Positions 11,575 to 23,018 of a stretch of 64,000 nucleotides of DNA are shown here, in pieces (positions within the stretch are counted from its first letter, which is position 1; each line of letters opens with the position of its first letter). Position numbers and translations under genes: made by a program. The stretch lies in NCBI RefSeq assembly GCF_027244095.1, contig NC_069670.1:20945820-21009819 (forward strand). Direction: 5' to 3'. The DNA comes from Hemicordylus capensis. Its lineage: Eukaryota > Chordata > Lepidosauria > Squamata > Cordylidae. Below the pieces are notes generated by a model. The model made no database searches. It worked only from the letters and a program-made list of their open reading frames with translations, and was not told where the DNA came from.

Positions 11575-11965
11575 TTTTATTTATTTATATTTATTTATTT
11601 TATTTAGAAGTGGCCTGACTCCAAAGGCTCTTGACGGCTCACAAAAATCACTGGACTAATTATCACACTGGACTAATTACTTAGTTTACTAATAAGTATA
11701 ACTAAACACATTTGTACCTTGCATTCTAACCTGAAAACAGACTGTCAAGGCACCTTACATATAAAAACAAACAAAAAAGTCCAGTGATCATGTTATACTG
11801 CAAAGTCCTCACTAGAGGAACAAAGAAGTGTTAAGAAGCATCCAGAAAGCCAGAAGTGAATTGATTTCCTGAACTTCCTTAGGCAAAGAGTTTCATAAAC
11901 AAGGGGCCACTGTGAAGAAGGCCTTGTTTTCCGATGGCTGGTGCACCTTTAGAAAGTCCTACCTA
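11575..11965. repeat. AT-rich LINE or SINE tail remnants
   Basis: Starts with a degenerate TTTA run (11575-11605). The part 11710-11965 has the wording of an L2-like 3' region (acaaggggccactgtgaagaaggcc). Too decayed to assign with certainty. Confidence 0.4.
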
Positions 11966-11984
11966 GTGATCCCAGAGTCATGTT

Positions 11985-12250
11985 GGGACTCCTAGAGGTT
12001 CTCACGACCGCTGGAAAGCGGGCCAAGGGAGCCCAGCCTGATTTCCAGCGGTCGTGGGAGCCATCCATGCTTAATTCCCCCTCCCGCTTAGCTAGCCCGC
12101 TTAATTCCGCCTCCCCTAAAACGAGTTTAGCAGAGCGAGTGAGAATTAAGCTCCATGACCGAACCGGTAATTGTGTGGGAGGCCGATCCAGTTTAGGAGC
12201 ACTGTCGGTTTAGGCAGGAAAATTGGTCACGTTTGAAGGGAAACCCATCG
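11985..12250. repeat. GC-rich repeat with foldback arms
   Basis: The arms cacgaccgctggaaa (12003) and tttccagcggtcgtg (12040) are exact reverse complements around a short loop. The flanking sequence resembles the GC-rich repeats at 13185-13450 and 43450-43900 (reversed in part). Confidence 0.5.
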
Positions 12251-12330
12251 TGTGTGGACTGCAATATTTCAGTTGACCCTGCGACACAAAACCTATTTAA
12301 CTTTTTAAAAATCTGAATTACACAGAAACA

Positions 12331-12581
12331 TAAGGAGGTCATTCACACAATTGAAAACTGTGTTCTACCCAGGTTTGGGAGCTGTGTGTACTCCCAATTT
12401 TTGATTGTGTGAAAGCAAGGTAAGAGGAAAACCTGGTAGAAGTGATTGTGTGGAAGCAAGGTAGGAGAAAAAGCTACCCAGGTTTTCCTCTTACCTTGCT
12501 TCCACACAATCAAAAATTGGGAGTACACACAGCTCCCAAACCTGGGTAGAACACAGTTTTTGATTGTGTGAATGACCTCAA
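12331..12581. mobile_element. Foldback (palindromic) MITE, about 250 bp
   Basis: Begins gaggtcattcacacaa and ends with its reverse complement ttgtgtgaatgacctc up to minor differences. The arms continue inward through aactgtgttctacccagg and cacagctcccaaacctgg, so almost the whole element is self-complementary. A related copy lies at 31305-31494 and partial ones at 12903-13090 and 13455-13660. The superfamily is not determined. Confidence 0.75.
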
Positions 12582-12902
12582 GAAGTCACTTCATGCTGAG
12601 TCAGGCCCCGATCTACTGAAATATCCTTTCCAGCACAGATTTGAAAGGTGCAGCAGCAGCCCTGTTGCATCAGGTCAAACTGTCTTCGCTTCTTGTGACT
12701 GGGCTGCCCACTATTTTCTTAGCAAGGCTCCTGTGTTTGTAAAAAGCAGAGATTCAGTGGGATCAGCAGAAGCCCAGCAGGTGAAGCTTCCCTCAGTTTT
12801 AGCAATGGGGAAAATGATCCCCTCTTGGGGGTTCCAGTTTTCATCAAGCCATTGAAGGGAAAGAAGTCTTTTGGGGGTGGGGAGTTGGCAACTCTCCTTG
12901 TG

Positions 12903-13680
12903 TGGTAATTCACACAATCAAAAACTGTGTTCTCCCAATTTTCGGTTGTGTGGAAAGTAGGAGGAAAATCTGGGTGGAAGAGGTTGAGGCTCTACACACG
13001 ATAGGTGTAGAATACACTATTCACCTGGTCGTGAGAATAGCCTGATTATGTGGAAAGGTAGGAGGAATACCTGGGTAGAAGTGATTGAGGCAGTTCCCAT
13101 GATCAGTGGGAACCGCTGAGATGGGGTTTGCGAGGAGAGCGGGCTTAGCCTGCTCTCCTTGCAGATGACCTGTCAGTTGGCTGCGGGCGGCTGAAGTGGC
13201 CGCCCACACAACTGCCGGCTTTGTTACGGAGCCAGCGGGGGCTGGGGAGTTTGGGGTCTGCGTGGCCCCCGGAAGTTCCAGCATGGTGGACATGAGACAC
13301 CGGAGCCAGGAGGCTGCATTTAGCTTCCCTGCCGGGGGTCTCCTCATGAGTTGGTGTAGCGCGGAGCCGTGCTGCAGCAACTCACAATCAGAACAACTGG
13401 GTTAGTGGAGCGCTCGTTCCCTTAGCCTGCTTTTAGTGGATTGTGAGAATCTCCTCATTGTGTGGAAGCAAGGTAGGAGGGAAACCAGGGAAGAAGTGAT
13501 CGTTTGTGTGGAAGCATTCTAGGAAGAGAACCTGGGTAGCTTTTCCTCCTACCTTGCTTCCACACAATCACTTCTACCCAGGTTCTCCTCCTTCCGTGCT
13601 TCCACACAACCAAAAAATAAGAGCACAGCCAGCTCCCAAACCACAGTTTGGGAGGAATTTCACATGATTGCCCGGAGGGC
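12903..13680. repeat. Nested foldback-MITE pieces around a GC-rich repeat
   Basis: Pieces of the 12331-type foldback (ttcacacaatcaaaaactgt at 12909; gtgtggaagcaaggtaggag near 13460; its complement near 13555) flank a GC-rich repeat at 13185-13450. That repeat is similar to 43450-43900. This suggests repeat-in-repeat insertion. Confidence 0.55.
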
Positions 13681-13931
13681 ACGGGAAGTGGGGGGAAAGG
13701 CTGCTTTCCACTTACCTTCCCCCCAGACGACCAAGCAGGTCGGCTTCGACACACCTCCTGCGCGCCCACATGGACAGACCTGCTCCATGCAGCTCTGTGA
13801 AGCACGGAGTAGGGTGGAGGGATCTGGGGCAGGGACTTATTACAACAGCAGACATGTTGCACTGGGGATTCCCACGTCTCTGTGATTCCTCGGGCTTTCC
13901 TCAGTAGCTGGGGTAAGGGTGCGAGAGCACC

Positions 13932-14140
13932 TTTGATTGATTGATTCATTAAGTGCCGTCAGGTCGGTGTCGACTCTTAGCGACCACATAGATAGATTCT
14001 CTCCAGGACGATCTGTCAGGGAGCGAAGGGATACGCGAGGATCCCGCCACTTCTCATGCGCAGCCTAACCCTGCTTGGGGCAGCCCAAGAGCAGAAGGTT
14101 CCACATTCCCTCCCGGGCAGCATCTCCAGAAAGGACTGAG
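13932..14140 (+). mobile_element. SINE fragments
   Basis: 13932-14019 contains the 'aagtgccgtcaggtcggtgtcgactc' type unit found in many squamate repeats. 14080-14140 is a piece of 5S-Sauria body (gcagaaggttccacattccc). Both are partial. Confidence 0.5.
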
Positions 14141-14339
14141 AGAGATGACTTGGAGGACCCTGGGAAGGACAATGGTGTTGGGCAGTCTAGGGCTCAGCAG
14201 AATTCCCTCTCTATGATCCATGGTGTTGGGCTTAAAGGACCAGTGCACAGGGATGGGTTCAGGCAACACAGAAGGGTCAGCTGCAGCCAAAACAAACTCA
14301 AGGGCCACTAGCCATGGGAGGGGCTTGGCTTGGGGGCAT

Positions 14340-16000
14340 CTAAAAGATCACCGAGGAGGGTAATCACAAATCATTGATTAGATCTTTTTATCTCTCCACC
14401 CCCTTAGACTCTGTGTGGAAAGTGTGGATGTGGAGGAACTGCTGTCTATTCCTCCTAACCTTTTGCTGCTGCCACCAAGTAGACTTTTTGTAGGGCTGAA
14501 TCCATTGCAACAGCCGTTCAAAAATTACCAAAACCCTCTAGTAGTGTGGAAAGGCTTTATAGGCATGGGGTGGAGACAAATCAACCAGCCTCTAATTTTT
14601 ATATAACCAGAAAGTTTACTTTTAGGGAGCAGTTCAACGAAAACATTACTTTTGCAGCAAAAAATACAAACTCAAAACAGTTACTTACAGAGCAAGTCAG
14701 GGAAAAGAAAAAGCTGGAAAAATGCAGTCACTACGTAGCTCTATACTTTCCAGCCTAGCTGCTCAACAGCAGCAAAATGCCTCCGTTCAGGCAAGTCGCA
14801 TTGAAAATGTGAACAGCAGGGGGAGCAGTCTTGCAGCAACTAACAACCCAAAAAAACAGCAGCTTCCTTATGCCGGATATATGACGTCCTAGTTCTATAT
14901 CGCAGCAATTAAATTCGAGACAAGGCATTGGCAATGTGAACGGCACCCTGCTGTCCGCGGAGGGGCTGCGGTGTCACAGCGCAGGAAGTGTGGAAGCACA
15001 CTTCTGAGATCCAACATGACCCCGTTGCAGGGTCTAATCTGGAAAGTGCCCTGCTGGTTCCTATTCAGAGTCCTCTGTACTTTCTTCCTTCAGCTTCTGG
15101 CTTGCTGGGCAGTCTCTTGTCCTGGTTATTGTCCAGCCTGGCCCTTCCTTTTCTTCCAGTGATTTCAGCTAGAAGGCTTCTCTCACAACTTCTCTTCTGC
15201 AGATGGGTCAACTCCACTGCAGACAGATTCTTTTTCTTGATGACTGCTAGACTCTTGACTCCTCTGGACCACCCTCTTGGACTCACTCTGGACTCACTCT
15301 GACTGATGTTTGTCCAAGACTTTTCTCTCAAAGCTTCCAAGCTCAGCTGTGCCTGACTTCCCGGACTCTTCCTCTATATATACATTTCTCTGGCCCAACA
15401 GTTCCTCAACCCACCCAATCAGAACGCACAAAAATCCCCTCCATTAAAAAAAATCTCTTTCCCCTCCAAAAAAAATAAAATAAAATAATCAACTGAGAAA
15501 CTGCTAAACCAAATGTGAAACTTTTGGTTTCAAACAGAAAAACGAGAATGAACATTTGACCCTGCAGAGAGACCAGCCAGCATTCTATACACAGAAATCC
15601 TATTTACAATTAGGAAGTTTTAGGAATAGAATAGAATACAATTCATTTATCAGGGCTTATTTACAACTTAAAAGGTCTAGGCCTCGTTCCTCCACATAGT
15701 ACGTGGGACACTAACCCAACAAGGAACAGCACGAAGTTGCAACTCATCTATTAAATACCACAATCTGAAACCAGTCCCTGCTGGGTGAAGCACCAGAAGC
15801 CAGGCTGCCTAGGGAGAAAATGGGGACTTTCACACTGAATAGATAGCAGCCCAAATCAGCTTCAGACAGGTGGAGGCATGTGTGTGTGTGTGTGTGTGTG
15901 TGCTAGCACGCTGTGGAAGCACTACACCCACCCACCCATCCCATCCCAGGGTCAGGGAGTTGCCCTGTGTGGACGCTAGGTGCCTTCCATTGTAAACTTC
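14340..16000. other. Duplicated non-coding block X, copy 1
   Basis: Parts of this block recur upstream of leader pair b/B. 14350-14420 matches 35480-35535 (atcacaaat...agactctgtgtg), and 15775-15990 matches 35650-35790 (gcccaaatcagct...ggtcagggagttg). In both places it lies to the left of an IgSF head-to-head pair, so it belongs to the tandem duplication. The middle (14420-15770) is unassigned and has no supported exon. Confidence 0.5.
15881..15901. repeat. (TG)n microsatellite
   Basis: About ten TG units. Confidence 0.9.
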
Positions 16001-16499
16001 CAATTGGCCAGGGGAAGAGCCACCATTGGGTGAACGAGTTCAAAGAACCTGGGCTGCCACCAATCAGGGGCCGTGAGTGTGTCCCCAGACACGCCCCTTG
16101 CATCTGACGTCAGACACGGGGGGCATTATTTCGGTCCCAAATGGGGCCACGCAGTCCTGTTTGAAGCTGTAATCAGCCCACGCTGCATTGGCATCATCGC
16201 TGGAGTGACTCTTCCTGCCTTAAAGGCTGGGAGAAACACTCTGGGTCTCACTGCCAATGCAGCAGGGCCGACCGATCTCCCTCGCAAACGGGGCTGCGTG
16301 GCTGGAACGGCTCTCCCTGCCTTTAATGTATACTAATACTAATACTAATAATAATAATATACCCCCAGTGAGGCACTACCTTGGCGTGGTTGTGGGCCTT
16401 GTGTGTTCTGAGAAAGATGAGAGCTGTGCCAGAGGTCCAACCATACTGGACAGGTCTCACCAGAGGAGCCAGACAAAGAGTGCCTCTCCCATCAACAAT

Positions 16500-19400
16500 A
16501 TGGTGAGACGTAACTTTAATAAATCTATACTGGATCGGTCGTTGCCCGGGTCAACAAGGACCGCGCCAGGTGCTCTAGTCCCTGGACATCTGGTGGCAAG
16601 TGGGCAACAGGACTCAGGATCTTCAGTTGAGCAACCAGGGCTGGAGACTGCAAGGTTACTGGAAGAAACGTCACTTAACCGGAAAAAAATACGAAAAATG
16701 CCAACAAGGAAATAATGATCTGCTATTACAAGTCTAGTCCAACTAGAAGAGGTTATTTTAAAAGAATGTACCAAATTTGGAAAGAGAAGCATCCAGATAC
16801 AGAAATAACAGAACAAAGGCTAGCAGACCAGAGAAGATTCATAATAAGAAATAAAGTATTCACAGGAGTTGAGCTGGAAGAACTGCAAAGAGCAACACAG
16901 GCTCAAGATATGGAAGAAGAATTACCACCAATTGAAGAAGTTGCTCAGGCTCAGGTGGAGGAGGTGTTGGAAATCGAGGATGCCACTGTTACTGAACTGT
17001 TTCAAAATCAAAACCAGGCAACTGCCCCTTTGCCTTCACCTCAAAAACCCAAATGCCGTTTAACAGAAAAGCAACAAGAACTACAGCAAAAAATAACTGA
17101 GCACATGAACCAAACAACCACCAGGGTTCGACTTCCAGCTCTAAAAACAATTGCCAAAAAACAACTTGCTCAGGCATTAAAAGATGTCAATGCTGCACTT
17201 GCAGAAATAACAACCAAGAATTTGCAAGAAACAAACCAACTAATGTACAGTTCAGCAACAATAACAACACAAGAGCTCGGATATAAGATCAGTGGACCTG
17301 TAAAAAAAGAAAGCAGTACATCACCTAAATGGAGGATTAGATTAGAAAATAAAATCTCCAGACTTAGATCAGATGCTGGTAAATTGAAAGATATGAAAGA
17401 CAAGAAGCTGAAGAATGAAAACACCAAACAGTATCTGATCCAAAAATACCACCTAGACTCAAGGAAAATTAGAGATGTCCTGGAAATAATAAAGCAGCAA
17501 ATAACAGCAGTATCAAAGAAGATTAGCAGGTATGAAACCAGAATTACACAACACAGGCAGAATCTCCAATTCCAGTCGAATCAGAGACGTTTCTACCAAA
17601 GCATAGAAGGAGAAACTGCAAGAAACCTAGAAACACCAAATCAAGAAGAAACAATGCAATTCTGGGGGAAATTATGGGACAATCCAATAGATTATAATAA
17701 AAAAGCAGGCTGGATGAAAGAGGTCAAAAAATGTAACCAACAAATGCAAGATCTAATAATAATACCAGAATTAATAAGTGAAAGAGCAAAGAAAATTAAA
17801 AATTGTACCGTGCCAGGCGACGATGAACTGCATGGCTTTTGGTTTAAACACCTAACAAGCCTTCATAAACAACTATCAAAACAGTTCAATCACATTTTGC
17901 AAAGAGGTGATATTGAACAATGGCTAACCACTGGGAAAACCATGTTCAAATTATTAACTGGAATAATAGCAGATGAAGTGATGCAACACTTATTAATTAA
18001 CAAACAGCTTCCAGTTGAACAGAAAGGAAATTGCCCGAACACCAGAGGCACAAAAGACCAGCTGCTGATTGACAAAACGATTTTAGAAAACTGCAAGAGA
18101 AGGAAAACAAATCTAAGTGTTGCATGGATTGACTACAAGAAAGCCTTCGATTCATTGCCTTACACATGGATACTAAAATGTTTAGAAACAACTGGTGTCA
18201 GCAAAAACATTCAGATATTTATAAAAAAAAGCAATGAGCATGTGCAGTACACAGTTAACAATCAATGGAGAGACACTTGGACAGGTTAGCATTAGAAGAG
18301 GCATTTTCCAAGGGGACTCACTATCCACTCTGTTGTTTGTAATTGTCATGACCCCACTTCCACAAATACTAAACAAAACAGGCCTCGGATACCAAACATC
18401 TAAAACATCAAGTAAAATCAACCATCTGCTGTACATGGACGATCTGAAGTTGTATGGAGAGTCCCAGTCAGAAATTGAATCACTGCTAAACACTGTCCAT
18501 ATATTCAGTAGCGATATAGCAATGGAGTTTGGACTAGACAAGTGTGCTGCATTAATAATGAACAGAGGGAAAATAATAAAAACAGAAGTAATAGAACTGC
18601 CCAATGGAAGCAAGATCAAGAACCTGGAAGAGAAAGAACATTACAAATACCTGGGCATTCTCCAGGCAGATAACATCGCACACACTGATGTTAAAAGAAA
18701 AATTGGAAGTGAATACATCAGAAGAGTTAGAAAAATCCTCAAGTCCAAACTCAATGGCGGGAACACCATACAAGCCATCAACACCTGGGCTATACCTGTT
18801 ATCAGATACACTGCAGGAATAATAGACTGGACCCAGGCAGAGCTAGAGACGCTAGATCGTAAGACCAGGAAAATCATGACCATCAATCATGCTCTGCACC
18901 CCCGCAGTGATGTCGATAGGCTATACCTCCCTCGCAGCTCAGGTGGAAGAGGAATGCTGCAAGTCCATCAAACAGTAGAGGAGGAGAAAAGAGGCCTTGA
19001 AGAATATATAAGGGACAGTGAAGAAGATGCACTTCAAATGGTCCATAATGCGAAACTATTCAACACCAATGAAACAAAGCAGGCCTACAAGAAAGAACAA
19101 GTCAAGAACCGAGCAGAAAAATGGAAAAATAAGCCACTGCATGGTTCATATTTGCACAATATAAGTGGAAAATCAGACATCACCAAGACCTGGCAATGGC
19201 TTAAGAATGGCAACTTGAAGAAAGAAACAGAGGGTTTACTACTGGCTGCACAAGAACAGGCACTAAGAACAAATGCAATAAGAGCAAAAGTTGAAAAATC
19301 CACAACAAACAGCAAGTGCCGCCTTTGTAAAGAAGCAGATGAAACAGTGGACCACCTAATCAGCTGTTGTAAAAAGATTGCACAGACTGACTACAAACAA

Positions 19401-20114
19401 AGGCATGACAAAGTAGCAGGGATGATACACTGGAACATCTGCAAAAAATACAAGCTACCTGTAGCCAAACATTGGTGGGACCATAAAATTGAAAAAGTGG
19501 TAGAAAATGAAGATGTAAAAATATTATGGGACTTCCGACTACAAACAGACAAACATCTGCCACACAATACACCAGATATAACTGTAGTCAAGAAGAAAGA
19601 AAAGCAAGTCAAAATAATCGACATAGCAATACCAGGGGATAGCAGAATAGAAGAAAAAGAAATAGAAAAAAATCACCAAAAAATCACCCTGGTGGCGCAG
19701 TGGTAAAACTGCCGCCCTGTAACCAGAAGGTTACAAGTTCGATCCTGACCAGGGGCTCAAGGTTGACTCAGCCTTCCATCCTTCCGAGGTTGGTAAAATG
19801 AGTACCCAGAATGTTGGGGGGCAATATGCTAAATCATTGTAAACCGCTTAGAGAGCTTCCAGCTATAGAGCGGTATATAAATGTAAGTGCTATTGCTAAG
19901 TGCTATTGCTAAATACAAAGATCTACAAATTGAAATTGAAAGGCTGTGGCAGAAAAAGACCAAAATAATCCCAGTGGTCATTGGCGCCCTGGGTGCAGTT
20001 CCAAAAGACCTTGAAGAGCACCTCATCACCATAGGGGCCACAGAAATCTCCATCAGCCAATTACAAAAAGCAGCTTTACTGGGAACAGCCTATATTCTGC
20101 GACGATATCTATAA
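16500..20114 (+). pseudogene. R4/Dong-type ORF: RT plus restriction-like endonuclease
   Basis: Pieces: 16500-16715, 16715-18289, 18234-19706 and 19909-20114. The RT palm motif WIDYKKAFDSLPYTW is near 18128, the QGDSLS motif near 18310 and the catalytic YMDDLKLYG at 18431. A C-x2-C-H-C knuckle (CRLCKEADETVDHLISC) is at 19318. The endonuclease core with PDITVV...KIIDIAIPGD lies at 19570-19640. Breaks seen: an overlap of stop and start at 16713-16717 with a frame change, and a frame change at about 18240-18290. The RT block normally containing a NYRPI-type motif is missing between TTGKTMF (17945) and KLLTGII. The SINE interrupts the 3' part. The element is therefore not active, but it is well preserved and fairly young. 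Confidence 0.85.
19687..19908 (+). mobile_element. tRNA-derived SINE inside the R4/Dong-type ORF
   Basis: Head: ggtggcgcagtggtaaaact (A box) and ggttacaagttcgatcctg (B box). The body contains tcagccttccatccttccga, and the tail is a short repeat of gtgctattgcta. A minus-strand relative is at 50192-50423. The R4/Dong-type coding frame resumes after it with YKDLQIEIERLW. Confidence 0.85.
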
Positions 20115-20317
20115 CAGCAACATTGACAATAAAATTCTGGCATTCCAGGTCCTTGGGAAGGACTCAATGTCTGCATAAAAGAAACCAGTCAATAACACCT
20201 GTCTGTCTGTGTAAAATAATAATAAATAGTAATAATAATATACAGAGAGGCAAGTGCAGACTGCTTTTCAGTGCTCTTGCTGCTGGCTGTTAGTTATCCC
20301 CACCTCTACTCCAGGGT

Positions 20318-20580
20318 ATAGCCACCTAATGGCAAAGCGGGAAAATGACTTGATTATCAAGCCAGAGGTTGCCAGTTTGAATCCCCACTGGTATGTTTCC
20401 CAGAGTGGGGGAAACAACTATATTGGGCAGCAGAGATGTAGGAAGATGCTGAAAGGCATAATCTCATACTGCACAGGAGGAGGCAATGGGAAACCCCTCC
20501 TGTATTCTACCAAAGACAGCCACAGGGCTCTGTGGTTGCCAGGAGTTGAAACCTATTCGATGGCACACTTTACCTTTTAC
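20318..20580 (+). mobile_element. tRNA-derived SINE
   Basis: A/B box-like head with caagccagaggttgccagtt and gaatccccactgg. The body has gctgaaaggcataatctcat and gaggaggcaatgggaaaccc. Related copies on the minus strand are at 53064-53172, 54120-54352 and 56130-56425. Confidence 0.75.
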
Positions 20581-20889
20581 TCCAGGACTGGAATACAAGT
20601 AACTGAAGCCCCATTCAGAAGCTTGCCTGGATCAAGGAATGGATTAACCCCAAACACTACAACTTTGACCCTCCCTCCCTTGACAGGGTTGCATTTGTGT
20701 TGTGAAAGACAGACAAAACTTCAGGGTGCAAGAAATGGCCATACCCTGGAAGGTTGGTCACGGAAGTGATCCTGCATTTAACCAGGAGCAGTGGTTCGGC
20801 TCTGGCATGGATTTTGCATGTCATACAGAATTCAACAGTGCTATCAAATTCGATATCTGTGTAGGTGGAAAGTTGCCTAGAAAGTGTAA

Positions 20890-21175
20890 GCATCTTTAAT
20901 TTCAAAAAGGAAACTTTTCAAGGTTGAGAGAACTCATTGAAAGGACGATAAAACGGAGCTGAGAACGCTACAAGAGGCCTCACAGTTTCCTAAAACCATG
21001 ATAAGAAAAGTCGAGATGGAATATGTACCACAGACAAAAGGGGGGGGGGAAGCTTCAGATAATCTTCACGGATGCCAGCGTGGTTAACCAACAAAGTCAA
21101 GTAGCTATAAAAAACTACTTCAAGTGAACTTCTTGAATAAAAAACAAGAGAACTTCTATGATAAAGGGAGTGTTT
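20890..21175 (+). mobile_element. CR1 linker fragment (decayed)
   Basis: Contains the wording ggatgccagcgtggttaacc and a following AIKNYFK-like reading, equal to the CR1 linker seen at 58200-58290 (plus) and 743-1033 (minus). Confidence 0.5.
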
Positions 21176-21189
21176 TGCCAAATATCAAG

Positions 21190-21937
21190 AACAAAAAAAG
21201 AGTTTTGCATAGCCTTATGTGGCACACTTGTAAATGCCAGAGTCAGTTCTTTGCATGATTCTCAGATATAGCACTTGGGTTGTGTGCTGTGCTTCTGGTA
21301 TTGAGTATTTAGAGCACGGCAGAGTCACACACAGACAGGCTTTTGATTTGCTCCTCCTTGTACCAAGTCATCAGCTACACAGAGGCCGCACTCGTATGTA
21401 TATATCACAAAACTGGAGGTGAAGGGGCCTCTGGTTTCAATTTATGTCAGAATGCGCTGCAAAATGGATCCGCAGTTTCCTTCTCCGGACTCCAATTTGT
21501 ACCTTCAGTTTGGAGTATGTTCCACAGGCTGAAACTCCAGTTCTGCGGTGCCAGCGTTATGTCCGAACACGGCACTGCAGTCTTGCTTCCTAGCAACCAG
21601 AGTTAAGGGAGGAAGCTCCTCCCTCGCTCTGGTTGCTATTGGCTGCCAGGGCTGTCCTTCAGTCAAGAAGGAAGCCCAGGCAGTCAGTTCTCCCTCCTCT
21701 CTGCAGCCAGAGAGTCTGCAGAGAGGGAACTCTTCCATGAAGTCCGAATTAGGACGGGAAAGAGGGGTGTGGAATTGCGGGTACGTTGGAGCTGCGGTTC
21801 CATGTTACACCCGAAGGCAGCCAGAATGTCCCTCTGAAAGGCTGCACCTGATAGGTACAGTCCTTCCAGGAGTTGCATACACCTGAGCCAGCCTCGGTGG
21901 TACTTCTGTATCTCCCCGTGATTCAGCAGCTGTACAG
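21190..21937 (-). pseudogene. V-set exon of minus-strand IgSF gene a, split by an insert
   Basis: Acceptor tttcctgtacag just upstream of 21937. In phase 1 the exon opens TAESRGDTEVPPRLAQVYA and reaches the first cysteine (PIRC), paralogous to the intact V exon of gene d (54580-54897). After about 21815 the similarity stops. It resumes at about 21405 with TWYKEEQ and ends with RTDSGIYKCAT near 21215, matching WYKEEQD and HSGIYYCAT of gene d. Between the two lies roughly 390 bp of unrelated sequence, probably an inserted element. The frame is broken on both sides. Clearly a dead exon. Confidence 0.7.
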
Positions 21938-22011
21938 GAAAGCGAAGAAACTCTTGAAGTGAAGAGCGAAAACTCACCGGAGAGAAAACATACATGGGCT
22001 ACGGTCCTCTG

Positions 22012-22044
22012 TACACATACTTGGGGAGAAATCTCATTGAACAT
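22012..22044 (-). pseudogene. Leader exon remnant of minus-strand IgSF gene a
   Basis: ATG at 22044 aligns with the ATGs of leaders b (36296) and d (56895). The 5' flank (cagagtctggaagctggaaagg on the minus strand) aligns with both. The leader itself (MFNEISP) has lost several codons and the hydrophobic core and runs without a proper donor toward the V exon only about 75 bp away. In gene d the intron is about 1.95 kb. So most of the intron is also deleted here. Confidence 0.6.
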
Positions 22045-22197
22045 CGAGTCCTTTCCAGCTTCCAGACTCTGAAGCCGAACTGCCGGTGAAGTGAGCCTCT
22101 TCTTGGATTCGGCTCCTGGGAATTGATTTCAGGTAAGATCTCTGTGCTTGAGAACAACCTGAGGTCTGCCTAGGAATGAGGTTTCATTGCCCTATTC

Positions 22198-22874
22198 CAG
22201 GGCTGCACAACTCAAATGCCCTAGTGGGCTGGAACCATTCAGAACTTGGCGTGCAGGGGCCGAGGTAATTTTTTAGCGCATTATTACATTCAGATTAAAA
22301 ATATTATTAGTTACCTGTGGATCTATTCCCCCTGGCAATGGACCCATTATTTTAAACAAGGATAGTGGCCAGAAAATGGGTTCTGTCCCTGCTCAATCAG
22401 TGGGGCCCCAAACTGAGCCAGCGTGGTGTGGTGGTTAGAGTGCCGGACTAGGACCAGGGAGACCCGAGTTCAAATCCCCATTCAGCCATGAGACTTGCTG
22501 GGTGACTCTGGGCCAGTCACTTCTCTCTCAGCCTACCTACTTCACAGGGTTGTTGTGAGGAGAAACCTAAGTATGTAGTACACCGCTCTGGGCTCCTTGG
22601 AGGAAGAGCGGGATATAAAATGTAAATAAATAAATAAATACTACCAAGTCCTCTCTTCTCCGTAAACTGTTGTTGTTTTCAGGCTGCAATCCTAGGCATG
22701 CTTTCATGAGAGTAAGCCTCACTGGGATCATGGAACATATTTCTGAGAAAACATGCATAGGATGGTGCTCTAAGGCAGTTTCCAGCTCCTGTGATGCTGC
22801 AGGATACCTGAGGGCCAGTCAAACAGTCCCTGCGGGCCGAATCCGGCCCCCAGGCCTTACGTTGTGCAGGCCTG
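22198..22874. mobile_element. hAT-like non-autonomous element with 8-bp target duplication
   Basis: Ends CAGGGCTGCACAAC and, as reverse complement, CAGGCCTGCACAAC. Flanked by ccctattc (22190-22197) and ccctatcc (22875-22882), 7 of 8 matching. It contains a younger SINE at 22419-22645. The paralogous region of pair b/B (around 36435) has no such element, i.e. an empty site. Confidence 0.8.
22419..22645 (+). mobile_element. MIR-like tRNA SINE
   Basis: Head with gtggtggttagagtgccgga and gagttcaaatcccca, core with gactctgggccagtcacttc, and an AAATAAATAAAT tail. Other copies: 27811-28015, 41330-41560 and (minus) 40680-40905. Confidence 0.8.
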
Positions 22875-23018
22875 CCCTATCCTAAGGGCAGATCACATTG
22901 CACCGCCCACACAGAGGAGTTCCTTTACAAGAAACTTACGTCAAGACCCTTTCCTTGAAGCTGCTCACACCAGAGGTGGACTCGTCACTGGTGCTTCCGG
23001 GTCCTTCTGCTTTCAGCA

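Larger units (their letters stand above)
16361..20213 (+). mobile_element. R4/Dong-type non-LTR retrotransposon, nearly full length
   Basis: One ORF with an N-terminal region, reverse transcriptase, zinc knuckle and C-terminal restriction-like endonuclease, the layout of the R4/Dong group. The 5' side is ACTAATACTAATAATAATAAT and the 3' side AATAATAATAAATAGTAATAATAA, so it sits in a TAA repeat, the known target preference of Dong. The 3' UTR is short (20115-20213). It is interrupted by a tRNA SINE at 19687-19908. A 3'-end copy of the same family is at 47915-48018. Confidence 0.85.
22045..23018. promoter_or_regulatory. Shared head-to-head promoter region, pair a/A
   Basis: Lies between the start codons of gene a (minus) and gene A (plus). 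Removing the hAT-like element at 22198-22874 and its target copy leaves about 289 bp, close to the 313 bp of pair b/B. Near the plus-strand start a block (cctttccttgaagctgc, gtgcttccgggtccttctgctttcagc) is shared with copies B, C and D. No TATA box stands out. Calling it a bidirectional promoter is inference from layout and conservation. Confidence 0.55.

Noticed and set aside
14560-15560. LTR-like stretch with a TATA-like string at 15374
   Set aside because: No matching second repeat, primer-binding site or coding region was seen, so no retrovirus-like element is claimed.
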